Below, one piece after another: positions 8,763 to 17,154 of a stretch of 64,000 bases of DNA. The translations under genes were made by a program, and so were the position numbers. Numbering within the stretch: the first letter of the stretch is position 1; every line of letters begins with the position of its first letter. The notes below the pieces were generated by a model, which had not been told where the DNA came from, searched no databases, and saw only the letters and a program-made list of their open reading frames with translations. The stretch spans positions 177,835 through 241,834 of the forward strand of contig NZ_MCZZ01000111.1 of the NCBI RefSeq assembly GCF_002875705.1, given 5' to 3'. The stretch comes from Vibrio sp. 10N.261.45.E2 (GTDB lineage: Bacteria; Pseudomonadota; Gammaproteobacteria; Enterobacterales; Vibrionaceae).

Positions 8763-9743
8763 ATGGACGCTCAGAAATATCTGCCGATAAAAAGGCATAC
8801 CACATTATTAACTCGACTCCCCGAGACTCGTTTTGCTTCTCAACTCGCTAAATCCAAAGCTAATTGGATTGTGTTTGGTGAGTACCTATCTCCACAATCT
8901 TTCGATGACATCGACTTTTTCACTGGCACTTACAACACCATCCTCGATACGTGGAAGGTTGGGCATTATGAAGTGGCGCTGATGTCAGGCAACCTAACAC
9001 CAGCACATGAAGAAATCCTCCAAGCGCTAAAGCTTGATTATGCTTGCCTTAGCGAGGTCCCAGACTTATCTAAGCCAGGTTTGATTGTAATGGATATGGA
9101 TTCCACTGCGATTCAGATTGAATGCATTGATGAAATTGCCAAGCTGGCTGGAGTCGGTGAGTTAGTCTCTGAAATAACAGAGCGAGCAATGCAAGGTGAA
9201 CTCGATTTTGAACAAAGCCTACGTCAACGAGTAGGAGCACTGAAAGGTGCGGATGAGTCGATATTAGAGCAAGTGCGTCAATCATTGCCATTCATGCCAG
9301 ACTTGGTCGGGCTGGTGAATACTCTGAATAAGCTTGGTTGGAAAACAGCGATTGCATCAGGCGGCTTTACTTACTTCTCTGACTACCTGAAAGATACCCT
9401 GGATCTAGACCACGCTCAGTCAAATACGCTTGAGATCATCAATGGTAAGTTGACGGGTGAAGTCCTAGGGGATGTGGTTTCGGCGCAGACTAAAGCGGAT
9501 ATCTTGGTAGAGTTAGCTGAAGAGTACGAATTGGAACTGCACAATACCGTTGCCGTTGGCGATGGTGCTAATGACTTGGTGATGATGGGCTCTGCAGGTT
9601 TAGGCATTGCTTACCACGCGAAACCAAAAGTAAAGCAACAAGCTCAAACCGCTGTGCGTTACGCAGGTTTAGGCGGGGTGCTGTGTATCTTGTCGGGTGT
9701 ATTAGCTAAGCAACAGAAGATCAGCTGGCAAGCGAAACCTTAG
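8763..9743 (+). CDS. serB: Phosphoserine phosphatase SerB
   Basis: The 326-aa HAD-superfamily enzyme removes phosphate from O-phosphoserine, the final step of serine synthesis. The nucleophile motif is MDMDST (Asp111, Asp113), SGGF follows as HAD motif II, a lysine motif comes next, and GDGANDLVMM is motif IV. An N-terminal regulatory region of about 100 residues precedes the catalytic part, as in E. coli SerB (322 aa). AGGA lies before the ATG. It is transcribed away from ytjB and ends at a terminator facing plzC. Confidence 0.97.
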   Translation: MDAQKYLPIKRHTTLLTRLPETRFASQLAKSKANWIVFGEYLSPQSFDDIDFFTGTYNTILDTWKVGHYEVALMSGNLTPAHEEILQALKLDYACLSEVPDLSKPGLIVMDMDSTAIQIECIDEIAKLAGVGELVSEITERAMQGELDFEQSLRQRVGALKGADESILEQVRQSLPFMPDLVGLVNTLNKLGWKTAIASGGFTYFSDYLKDTLDLDHAQSNTLEIINGKLTGEVLGDVVSAQTKADILVELAEEYELELHNTVAVGDGANDLVMMGSAGLGIAYHAKPKVKQQAQTAVRYAGLGGVLCILSGVLAKQQKISWQAKP

Positions 9744-9795
9744 CGTTGCTTAATAAGCTCTATTAGTCGCAAATTATAGTAGAGCTCAGATACAA

Positions 9796-9822
9796 AAAAA
9801 GCAGGTGATGAGCCTGCTTTTT
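9796..9822. terminator. Bidirectional terminator between serB and the PilZ gene
   Basis: AAAAAGCAGG pairs with CCTGCTTTTT around a seven-base loop. T-runs lie on both strands between convergent genes. Confidence 0.92.
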
Positions 9823-9853
9823 CTATTTTCAGATCTGGTACATTGATGCAGAT

Positions 9854-12199
9854 CTAACGAGTAAGCTCCAATCGAATCAACACTTCATCGGTAATATCTT
9901 CAATTTCACCGTAACCGATAAACGCAGTAACCTCATTTTCTAGCTTCTTAGCTTGGTGCATGCTGATGCGTGAAAGCTCTTCTAAATCCGACTGGAATAA
10001 ACTCGTTAGTGGATTAAAGATAGGTGCAGTAGTTACTCGCAATACATACACGTCACCTAAGTGCTGTGCTTTCTTAATAAATAAGATGCGTTCCTTTGCT
10101 GAGGCGAAGTCTTTAACCAACTTAGTGTGTACTGATTGGATCTTGTCGCCAAACTTAACCGCAGCAATGTACACGTCATGGTGTTTAGGCTCTGCACCTT
10201 CAATTCTTTTCAATGGTTCAGCCAACAGTGAGTTAGTGTGCCCTTTGAAAATAGGTTCGAGTGAGAACTTTTGGTTGTGGCCAAGCTTAGCGAGTAACGT
10301 TAGATGCTTATTCAGTGGGAAATTTACACCAATGATCTTACAACGCAGTGTTGAACTTGGCTTATCAATGAATATTGGGTTACTGACCATCTTGCTCAAC
10401 AAAATGTTGTGCAGAGATTCGAGCAGCGAATGTGTTGGCAGTATCTCTTTTTTCCTAATCAGCTTACTTTGGTTTTGATCGATAAGCCCATTAAGGAAAG
10501 CGATGGTACGCATTGTTTTAGCGTTCTCGGCAATAACCAGCTGCACTTTACGGCCATTGGGGCTCACTCGAATTACATGGTAAGGCACAGTGCTCAGTGG
10601 TAGGTTTTTGTCATAGAGCTGCAGTTCATTGAAGTTCACTAATACCGGGTCATTAATCTTGAGTACCATTGGGTGCTCAAGGCTAATGCTCAGTCCACGC
10701 TTTGAGATATCTAAGGTGTGCCCGTTTGCGGCTGCGCCATCTTGTGATGTTAATTGCAACGGAGATTTAAATTGGTATCTCGGCTCTTTACGACGAGTCG
10801 ACGAGTCAAAGTAGATACTTTTAATATTGCCGACAACCGTACGCGGGTGACGGAAGCGGTTCAGTTCACTGCTTGGAATACGTGGCTTTTCACTCAATAG
10901 ATAGTCTGCTGCGCTTTCGTGATCGCCGATCTCTTGTAAGATACCGCAATGCGTCAACTGAGCTGAGCTTTGCGCCAGTGTGTCTGAGTGTGTCGCTAAG
11001 GCTTGTCGCTCTGTGTCTGAAAGCTCGAATACTGAGAACTTGAACGCCTTCCAACTTTTACGCTTACCGCCGATATGCCAAAACAGCTGTCTTTGTTCAC
11101 GAGAGGCTTCAGGGAGCATCATTGAATAGAACAAGGTCTTGTTTTGGTGTTCATGGGTAAATGAGTAGATAACGTTACTGGTTCCCTTCACGCCAGGTTT
11201 AACCAATAAGTTCATACGCTGCTCGTTGAACAGAGTTCCCAGAGCTTGTTGGTTTCGCTCGTCGTGCCAGTATTGCCATAACGGATGGTTGTTATCAGTC
11301 AATAGGGCAAGCTTGAGTTCGCTACCGCTGAAGAACAGGGGAAGATTACAAGTATGCTTTAGATAGGTGTGTTCGATTCCTCGAGTACGAGTTCGAATGA
11401 TCCTATCTTGATTCTCATGGCTGGTTTTCTTACTGGTACTATTTAAAGACTCATCGAGCAAGCGAGCCACAATATTGTTGTCGCTTACCTTGATGGTTCT
11501 TAGGAATTTGACTGCGTTGTTCTCGTAAGATTCGTCGATACCCAAAACGCGAAATTCAATCGCTTGGTTAACATCGTTCTCTTGGGATTTCTCGACAAGC
11601 TCTGTGAACTTTACGCTGATGATCTCGCCAAGGTTGTATCGAAAGGCACTCGGCACCTTGAACTTTGCACCCGATGGGGAGATATCAACGGTGACACCGT
11701 GTAGGCTTTGCCCTTTTGATGTTGTGATCTCAACCTGCGAGCTAATCTTGAGTCTGTTCTCTTGACGTTTTAGGTCGTAACCTAGGTTAATAGCTTCCGC
11801 TTCATACGGGCTATTGGCGCTAGTAATGTCGTGGTTACCTTGAGAAGAGGTTTTCACAACACTCAGTGGTTGAGTGCGTGGAGTCATAACTAACTCCCAT
11901 GCGCCTTCTGTGTAACCTTTAAACTTTTTAGTACCACGTTGATACGCGTTTAAGGCAATATCATCGAGCCAGTGTTTACGGCCGTCTAACGTGAACTGAC
12001 GACATTCAGTATCAATGCGCCCGCGTAAATCAATGCTCTTTGTACACGGAGCCATGATACGATTCAGTTCCATTTTAACCAGCAGTTTTAGAGACGGAGA
12101 TTCGCCTTCTGTCATTTGAGAAAGAAGGAATTCGAAATCTTCGGCGTGGTAGGCCGGGATAAGACGTTCTGCTACAGATAGAATTTCAGATTGCTGCAT
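9854..12199 (-). CDS. plzC: Large PilZ-domain protein, PlzC type
   Basis: The 781-aa cytoplasmic protein carries two PilZ signatures. The first is RQENR (residues 145-149) with DISPSG (172-177); the second is RKEPR (470-474) with DISKRG (497-502). RxxxR and D/NxSxxG are the cyclic-di-GMP-binding residues of PilZ domains, so both sites look potentially competent. The position between serB and radA is that of V. cholerae PlzC (VC2344), one of its five PilZ proteins. No transmembrane helix or enzymatic domain is evident; the rest is probably PilZN-like and linker folds. It likely senses c-di-GMP and influences motility or biofilm, but the output partner is unknown. It is divergent from radA. Confidence 0.88.
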   Translation of the reverse strand: MQQSEILSVAERLIPAYHAEDFEFLLSQMTEGESPSLKLLVKMELNRIMAPCTKSIDLRGRIDTECRQFTLDGRKHWLDDIALNAYQRGTKKFKGYTEGAWELVMTPRTQPLSVVKTSSQGNHDITSANSPYEAEAINLGYDLKRQENRLKISSQVEITTSKGQSLHGVTVDISPSGAKFKVPSAFRYNLGEIISVKFTELVEKSQENDVNQAIEFRVLGIDESYENNAVKFLRTIKVSDNNIVARLLDESLNSTSKKTSHENQDRIIRTRTRGIEHTYLKHTCNLPLFFSGSELKLALLTDNNHPLWQYWHDERNQQALGTLFNEQRMNLLVKPGVKGTSNVIYSFTHEHQNKTLFYSMMLPEASREQRQLFWHIGGKRKSWKAFKFSVFELSDTERQALATHSDTLAQSSAQLTHCGILQEIGDHESAADYLLSEKPRIPSSELNRFRHPRTVVGNIKSIYFDSSTRRKEPRYQFKSPLQLTSQDGAAANGHTLDISKRGLSISLEHPMVLKINDPVLVNFNELQLYDKNLPLSTVPYHVIRVSPNGRKVQLVIAENAKTMRTIAFLNGLIDQNQSKLIRKKEILPTHSLLESLHNILLSKMVSNPIFIDKPSSTLRCKIIGVNFPLNKHLTLLAKLGHNQKFSLEPIFKGHTNSLLAEPLKRIEGAEPKHHDVYIAAVKFGDKIQSVHTKLVKDFASAKERILFIKKAQHLGDVYVLRVTTAPIFNPLTSLFQSDLEELSRISMHQAKKLENEVTAFIGYGEIEDITDEVLIRLELTR

Positions 12200-12360
12200 A
12201 CTTTTCTTGTTAGAATGGACGGTGCATTTATGTTATCGGCTAGTTTAAATCGATCTTTAAGTATAAGTGGTATGACTGCAACGTTTATTTTTATCCGTAC
12301 GGTCAAATAAGTCACAAATTGACAACATCATTGTGTAACTGAGTAAATAATTGAGGTTTT

Positions 12361-13740
12361 ATGGCTAAGGCAAAACGAGCTTATGTGTGTAATGACTGTG
12401 GTGCTGACTTTCCACGTTGGCAGGGGCAGTGCAACGCATGTGGTGCTTGGAACACGATTACAGAAGTTAGGTTAGCCGCTTCACCTCAGGTCGCGCGCAA
12501 TGAACGATTGAGTGGTTATGCTGGTGGTGCAACCGAGTCTTCAGTTCAAACACTGTCGGAAATCGACTTGCAAGAAGTGCCACGCTTTAGCAGTGGTTTC
12601 AAAGAACTCGACCGGGTACTTGGTGGTGGTGTGGTACCAGGTGCTGCGATCCTGATTGGTGGTAACCCAGGTGCGGGCAAATCAACGTTATTGTTACAGA
12701 CCATGTGTCTGCTTTCTTCTCAACTACCGACTCTTTATGTCACAGGAGAAGAATCTCTACAGCAGGTTGCAATGCGCGCCTCTCGACTTGGATTACCGAA
12801 AGAGCACCTAAAGATGCTCTCAGAAACCAACGTGGATAAGATCTGTCAGGTTGCCGAAAAAGAACAACCTAAGATCATGGTTATCGACTCGATCCAAGTT
12901 ATGCACGTTGCGGATGTTCAATCCTCTCCGGGCAGTGTTGCACAGGTTCGTGAATCGGCAACCGCATTAACGCGCTACGCAAAACAGAATAACGTTGCCG
13001 TGTTCTTAGTTGGACACGTAACTAAAGACGGCACTTTAGCGGGGCCAAAAGTGCTTGAGCACATCATTGACTGTTCAGTTCTATTGGATGGCGGAACCGA
13101 TAGCCGCTTTAGAACACTGCGTAGCCACAAAAACCGTTTTGGTGCAGTGAATGAACTGGGTGTATTTGCGATGACTGGCCAAGGGCTCAAAGAAGTCAGT
13201 AACCCATCGGCTATCTTCTTGTCTCGTGGTGAAGAAGAAACCTCGGGCAGTTCGGTTATGGTAGTGTGGGAAGGGACTCGTCCACTTCTTGTCGAAATTC
13301 AAGCGCTGGTGGATTATTCACAGCTGGCGAACCCACGTCGTGTCGCTGTCGGCCTAGAGCAAAATAGGCTTTCGTTGTTATTGGCGGTGCTGCATAAACA
13401 CGGCGGCTTACAAATGGCTGACCAAGATGTGTTTGTGAATGTCGTCGGTGGTGTTAAAGTAACCGAAACCAGTGCTGATCTTGCGTTGGTGATGGCTCTA
13501 CTTTCAAGTTTCAGAGATCGCGCATTGCCAAAAGATGTGGTGGTATTTGGAGAAGTAGGCCTAGCGGGTGAGATTCGACCGGTACCAAGTGGACAAGAGC
13601 GTCTGAATGAGGCATTTAAACACGGCTTTAAGAAAGCGATCGTACCGGCAGCAAACATGCCTAAAGGTGGCATTCCTGGAATGCAGATCCACGGCGTGAA
13701 AAAATTATCGGAAGCAATTAATGCTTTTGATGAGTTGTAA
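12361..13740 (+). CDS. radA: DNA repair ATPase RadA (Sms)
   Basis: The 459-aa protein is the RecA-like branch-migration helicase used in recombinational repair and natural transformation. Domains in order: a C4 zinc finger (Cys10, Cys13, Cys24, Cys27), Walker A GGNPGAGKST (about 100-109), the RadA-specific KNRFG motif (258-262), and a Lon-protease-like C-terminal domain with GEVGLAGEIRPV. GAGG precedes the ATG. It is divergent from plzC and followed by a strong terminator. Confidence 0.97.
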   Translation: MAKAKRAYVCNDCGADFPRWQGQCNACGAWNTITEVRLAASPQVARNERLSGYAGGATESSVQTLSEIDLQEVPRFSSGFKELDRVLGGGVVPGAAILIGGNPGAGKSTLLLQTMCLLSSQLPTLYVTGEESLQQVAMRASRLGLPKEHLKMLSETNVDKICQVAEKEQPKIMVIDSIQVMHVADVQSSPGSVAQVRESATALTRYAKQNNVAVFLVGHVTKDGTLAGPKVLEHIIDCSVLLDGGTDSRFRTLRSHKNRFGAVNELGVFAMTGQGLKEVSNPSAIFLSRGEEETSGSSVMVVWEGTRPLLVEIQALVDYSQLANPRRVAVGLEQNRLSLLLAVLHKHGGLQMADQDVFVNVVGGVKVTETSADLALVMALLSSFRDRALPKDVVVFGEVGLAGEIRPVPSGQERLNEAFKHGFKKAIVPAANMPKGGIPGMQIHGVKKLSEAINAFDEL

Positions 13741-13849
13741 TTGAGCTCACTTCAGCTACTCTATACAGCAGAAATTCAGTCTAACTTGAGCATGATATTC
13801 GCCCTAAGTTAGCACTAAACTAAACAGTCACTTAGATTGTTTTCATAGA

Positions 13850-13890
13850 TTGCCTTTTTCTATATGTTAGAAAAAGGCAAAGTTTTTTAG
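13850..13890 (+). terminator. Intrinsic terminator after radA
   Basis: A perfect 13-bp stem (TTGCCTTTTTCTA against TAGAAAAAGGCAA) with a five-base loop is followed by AGTTTTTTAG. Confidence 0.88.
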
Positions 13891-13928
13891 TCCCAAATGC
13901 ATGCAAAGCTATCAGTCTTCACAGATTG

Positions 13929-13937
13929 TGATATACT
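13929..13937 (+). promoter_or_regulatory. Extended -10 promoter of fusA2
   Basis: TG-A-TATACT matches the extended -10 pattern, with no strong -35 at the usual distance. It lies 38 bases before the EF-G start and directly after the radA terminator. Confidence 0.6.
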
Positions 13938-13974
13938 CTGCGCGCATTTTATATCCTATTAACAGAGTAAGACA

Positions 13975-16062
13975 ATGGCAGATTTATCGAAATACAGAAA
14001 CATTGGTATTTTCGCGCACGTTGATGCGGGTAAAACAACTACCACTGAGCGTATCCTTAAGCTAACTGGTCAAATCCACAAGACTGGTGAAGTACATGAT
14101 GGCGAATCAACGACTGACTTCATGGAACAGGAAGCTGAGCGCGGTATTACTATCCAATCAGCAGCTGTAAGCTGTTTTTGGAACGATCACCGTCTAAACG
14201 TTATCGATACTCCTGGACACGTTGACTTCACAGTTGAAGTATACCGTTCTCTTAAAGTTCTTGATGGCGGTATCGGTGTATTCTGTGGTTCTGGTGGTGT
14301 TGAACCTCAATCAGAAACTAACTGGCGCTACGCTAACGAATCAGAAGTATCTCGTCTGATCTTCGTTAACAAACTAGACCGTATGGGTGCAGATTTCTAC
14401 AACGTTGTTGACCAAGTTAAAAACGTTCTAGGTGCTACTCCTCTAGTTATGGTTCTACCAATCGGTCGTGAAGACGAATTCGTTGGTGTTGTAGACCTAC
14501 TAAGCCGTAAAGCATACGTTTGGGATGACACTGGTCTTCCTGAAAACTACGAAATCACTGATGTTCCTGCGGACATGGTTGATGACGTTGAGCAATACCG
14601 TGAAGAGCTAATCGAAACTGCTGTAGAGCAAGACGATGACCTAATGGAAGCTTACATGGAAGGTGAAGAGCCTTCTATCGAAGACATCAAGCGTTGTATC
14701 CGTAAAGGTACTCGTGATATCGCATTCTTCCCAACGTTCTGTGGTTCTGCGTTCAAGAACAAAGGTATGCAACTTATCCTTGATGCTGTAGTAGATTACC
14801 TACCAGCACCAACTGAAGTTGATCCTCAGCCTCTAATGGATGAGAACGGCGAAGAAACTGGCGAACACGCTATCGTTTCTACAGATGAAACTTTCAAAGC
14901 GCTTGCATTCAAAATCATGGATGACCGCTTCGGTGCTCTAACTTTCGTTCGTATTTACTCTGGTAAACTGAACAAAGGTGACACGATTCTTAACTCATTC
15001 ACTGGCAAAACAGAACGTGTTGGCCGTATGGTTGAGATGCAAGCTGATGACCGTAACGAACTAACTAGCGCACAAGCTGGTGACATCATTGCGATCGTTG
15101 GTATGAAGAACGTGCAAACTGGTCACACTCTATGTGATCCTAAGCACCAAGTAACGCTTGAGCCAATGGTATTCCCAACTCCAGTAATCTCAATCGCTGT
15201 ATCTCCAAAAGATAAAGGCGGTTCTGAGAAAATGGGTATCGCGATCGGTAAAATGGTTGCAGAAGATCCATCTTTCCAAGTTGAGACTGACGAAGAGACT
15301 GGCGAAACTATCCTGAAAGGTATGGGTGAACTTCACCTAGACATCAAGGTAGATATCCTTAAGCGTACATACGGCGTTGACCTAACTGTAGGTGCTCCTC
15401 AAGTTGCTTACCGTGAAACTATCACTCAAGCAATTGAAGATAGCTACACGCACAAGAAGCAATCTGGTGGTTCTGGTCAATTCGGTAAGATCGATTACCG
15501 TATCAAACCAGGCGAAGCAGGTTCTGGCTTCAAGTTCAACTCTGTAGTTGTGGGCGGTAACGTTCCTAAAGAATTCTGGCCTGCAGTTGAGAAAGGCTTC
15601 GCATCTATGATGGAAAACGGCGTACTAGCTGGCTTCCCAACTCTAGACGTTGAAGTTGAACTGTTCGATGGTGGTTTCCACGCAGTCGATTCATCTGCTA
15701 TCGCATTTGAAATCGCAGCGAAAGGCGCATTCCGTCAATCTATGCCTAAAGCTGGCGCACAACTTCTTGAGCCAATCATGAACGTTGACGTGTTCACTCC
15801 AGACGATCACGTTGGTGATGTTATCGGTGACCTTAACCGTCGTCGTGGCATGATCAAAGATCAACAAGCTGGTGTAACTGGTGTTCGTATTAAAGCTGAC
15901 GTACCTCTTTCTGAGATGTTCGGCTACATCGGTCACCTACGTACTATCACTTCTGGTCGTGGCCAATTCTCTATGGAATTCGCACAATACGCACCATGTC
16001 CAACTAACGTTGCTGACGAAGTGATTGCAAAAGTTAAAGCAGAAAAAGAAGCTGGTAAGTAA
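13975..16062 (+). CDS. fusA2: Elongation factor G, second type (EF-G2)
   Basis: The 695-aa translational GTPase has G1 AHVDAGKT (14-21), G3 DTPGH (78-82) and G4 NKLD (132-135), then domains II-V of an EF-G. The start ([24 protein letters not shown]) is the EF-G2 type rather than the str-operon FusA. It stands alone after radA, without rpsL, rpsG or tuf, as in V. cholerae (VC2342). It probably catalyses ribosomal translocation or recycling, with a division of labour from FusA1 that I cannot judge here. Codon use is extremely biased toward codons typical of abundant proteins. It ends at a strong terminator facing the fimbrial operon. Confidence 0.93.
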   Translation: MADLSKYRNIGIFAHVDAGKTTTTERILKLTGQIHKTGEVHDGESTTDFMEQEAERGITIQSAAVSCFWNDHRLNVIDTPGHVDFTVEVYRSLKVLDGGIGVFCGSGGVEPQSETNWRYANESEVSRLIFVNKLDRMGADFYNVVDQVKNVLGATPLVMVLPIGREDEFVGVVDLLSRKAYVWDDTGLPENYEITDVPADMVDDVEQYREELIETAVEQDDDLMEAYMEGEEPSIEDIKRCIRKGTRDIAFFPTFCGSAFKNKGMQLILDAVVDYLPAPTEVDPQPLMDENGEETGEHAIVSTDETFKALAFKIMDDRFGALTFVRIYSGKLNKGDTILNSFTGKTERVGRMVEMQADDRNELTSAQAGDIIAIVGMKNVQTGHTLCDPKHQVTLEPMVFPTPVISIAVSPKDKGGSEKMGIAIGKMVAEDPSFQVETDEETGETILKGMGELHLDIKVDILKRTYGVDLTVGAPQVAYRETITQAIEDSYTHKKQSGGSGQFGKIDYRIKPGEAGSGFKFNSVVVGGNVPKEFWPAVEKGFASMMENGVLAGFPTLDVEVELFDGGFHAVDSSAIAFEIAAKGAFRQSMPKAGAQLLEPIMNVDVFTPDDHVGDVIGDLNRRRGMIKDQQAGVTGVRIKADVPLSEMFGYIGHLRTITSGRGQFSMEFAQYAPCPTNVADEVIAKVKAEKEAGK

Positions 16063-16085
16063 TTAGCCCTTTTCTCAAGTAACTA

Positions 16086-16121
16086 AAAAAGCCCCGCAAG
16101 TGAAAGCTTGCGGGGCTTTTT
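16086..16121. terminator. Strong terminator after fusA2
   Basis: A 15-bp stem (AAAAAGCCCCGCAAG against CTTGCGGGGCTTTTT) with a six-base loop. The A/T flanks make it bidirectional. Bases 16122-16302 that follow hold no supportable gene. Confidence 0.96.
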
Positions 16122-16302
16122 ATTATCAACTAAACAAATATTTCTCTTCTATCTTAAGTGCTTCTCTAAACATTTAATTTTCAGAGAATGCATCAGTTTC
16201 TCCTCGTTTGATAGTGGTAAATTAGCATGTATTGTGCATGAAAATCTGAGGGTGTTTTCCCTTACCCACTCACCAAACCGTAGATTTCTTCATCACAAGT
16301 CT

Positions 16303-17151
16303 CTATGGCATAGCTTTGACTTCAACCGTTATCGTATCTTGATATTTGCCTGCGTTTGCGAAATCCGCGTTGCCAATCTTCACCTCAAACGGTATTCCCC
16401 AGTATTTCACTCCATCTTTATTTGAAAAAGAGAAAGTAGAGTTATTACTAGCCATTACATTATTGATGCGAAAAGTGTAGGGGATTCTCAACTCTTTTGA
16501 TGATTTGTTTGTGAGTGCCCCATACTTTTGTTTCACCTTCACTTTGACGTTGGAGTTAGATACTAGACTTAACTCTGCTCGGTATTTTTTATGACTCTCT
16601 ATCACTCCCAACGCGAGGGTGTATGCGTTTGATCCCATTCCCCTCAAAGAGCTTGAACCCGTTGAGGCCGTCAATGATACAAATGCAGGGATGTTCAGCT
16701 TAACGGTTTTTCTTAGACGCTTAGTATCATTGTCTAAGACTAATTTTGTGTCTAACTGAGCGGAATAATGACCAGCATTGGCTAGTTTTGCTTTTGGAAC
16801 TTTTATCCACATTCGTGTTACTGGACTATTTTCTAATGGTAATCCAAAGCCAAATTGTGGTGTATAACGAAGATGCCTAAAGTTTTTATCTAACAACTGA
16901 GTTTCTAAATTTGATGCTCTGCTTTTTAGGACTCCCTCTTTCTTATTATCCAGAGTTACAAAAGCTAACCTTGGGTTGCATTGCTGGAGTCCTTTTGATA
17001 GTTGAATATAAACAGGAATATTTGCGCTTAAATCCTGATTAAATTGGATATTATTTTTATCGATATCTACCGACCATTTCCCTTTGCACTCTGCTAGAGC
17101 GAGCATAGGAAAAAGAAGGAAGAGTATGAGGTATCTGTATCGTGTTCTCAT
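16303..17151 (-). CDS. Fimbrial tip or minor subunit
   Basis: The 282-aa protein has a signal peptide ending LALA then E. A cysteine pair near the mature N-terminus (AECKGKW and LQQCNPRL) probably forms a disulfide. The C-terminal half ends with FANAGKYQDTITVEVKA, the same G-K-Y-x-D beta-strand ending seen in the major pilin of this operon (FAKAGKYRDVIRVHLKA). Being about 100 residues longer than the pilin and last in the operon, it is most likely a two-domain tip adhesin like CooD/CfaE or CsuE, but the adhesin half has no family match I can name. It starts three bases after the usher stop, so it is surely cotranscribed. Confidence 0.7.
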   Translation of the reverse strand: MRTRYRYLILFLLFPMLALAECKGKWSVDIDKNNIQFNQDLSANIPVYIQLSKGLQQCNPRLAFVTLDNKKEGVLKSRASNLETQLLDKNFRHLRYTPQFGFGLPLENSPVTRMWIKVPKAKLANAGHYSAQLDTKLVLDNDTKRLRKTVKLNIPAFVSLTASTGSSSLRGMGSNAYTLALGVIESHKKYRAELSLVSNSNVKVKVKQKYGALTNKSSKELRIPYTFRINNVMASNNSTFSFSNKDGVKYWGIPFEVKIGNADFANAGKYQDTITVEVKAMP

Positions 17152-17154
17152 CAG

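Noticed and set aside
9960..10478. 172-codon plus-strand ORF inside plzC
   Set aside because: Antisense to plzC, with no ribosome binding site or recognisable domain.
16108..16425. 105-codon plus-strand ORF after fusA2
   Set aside because: It begins inside the fusA2 terminator, has no ribosome binding site, and its 3' half is antisense to the fimbrial tip gene.
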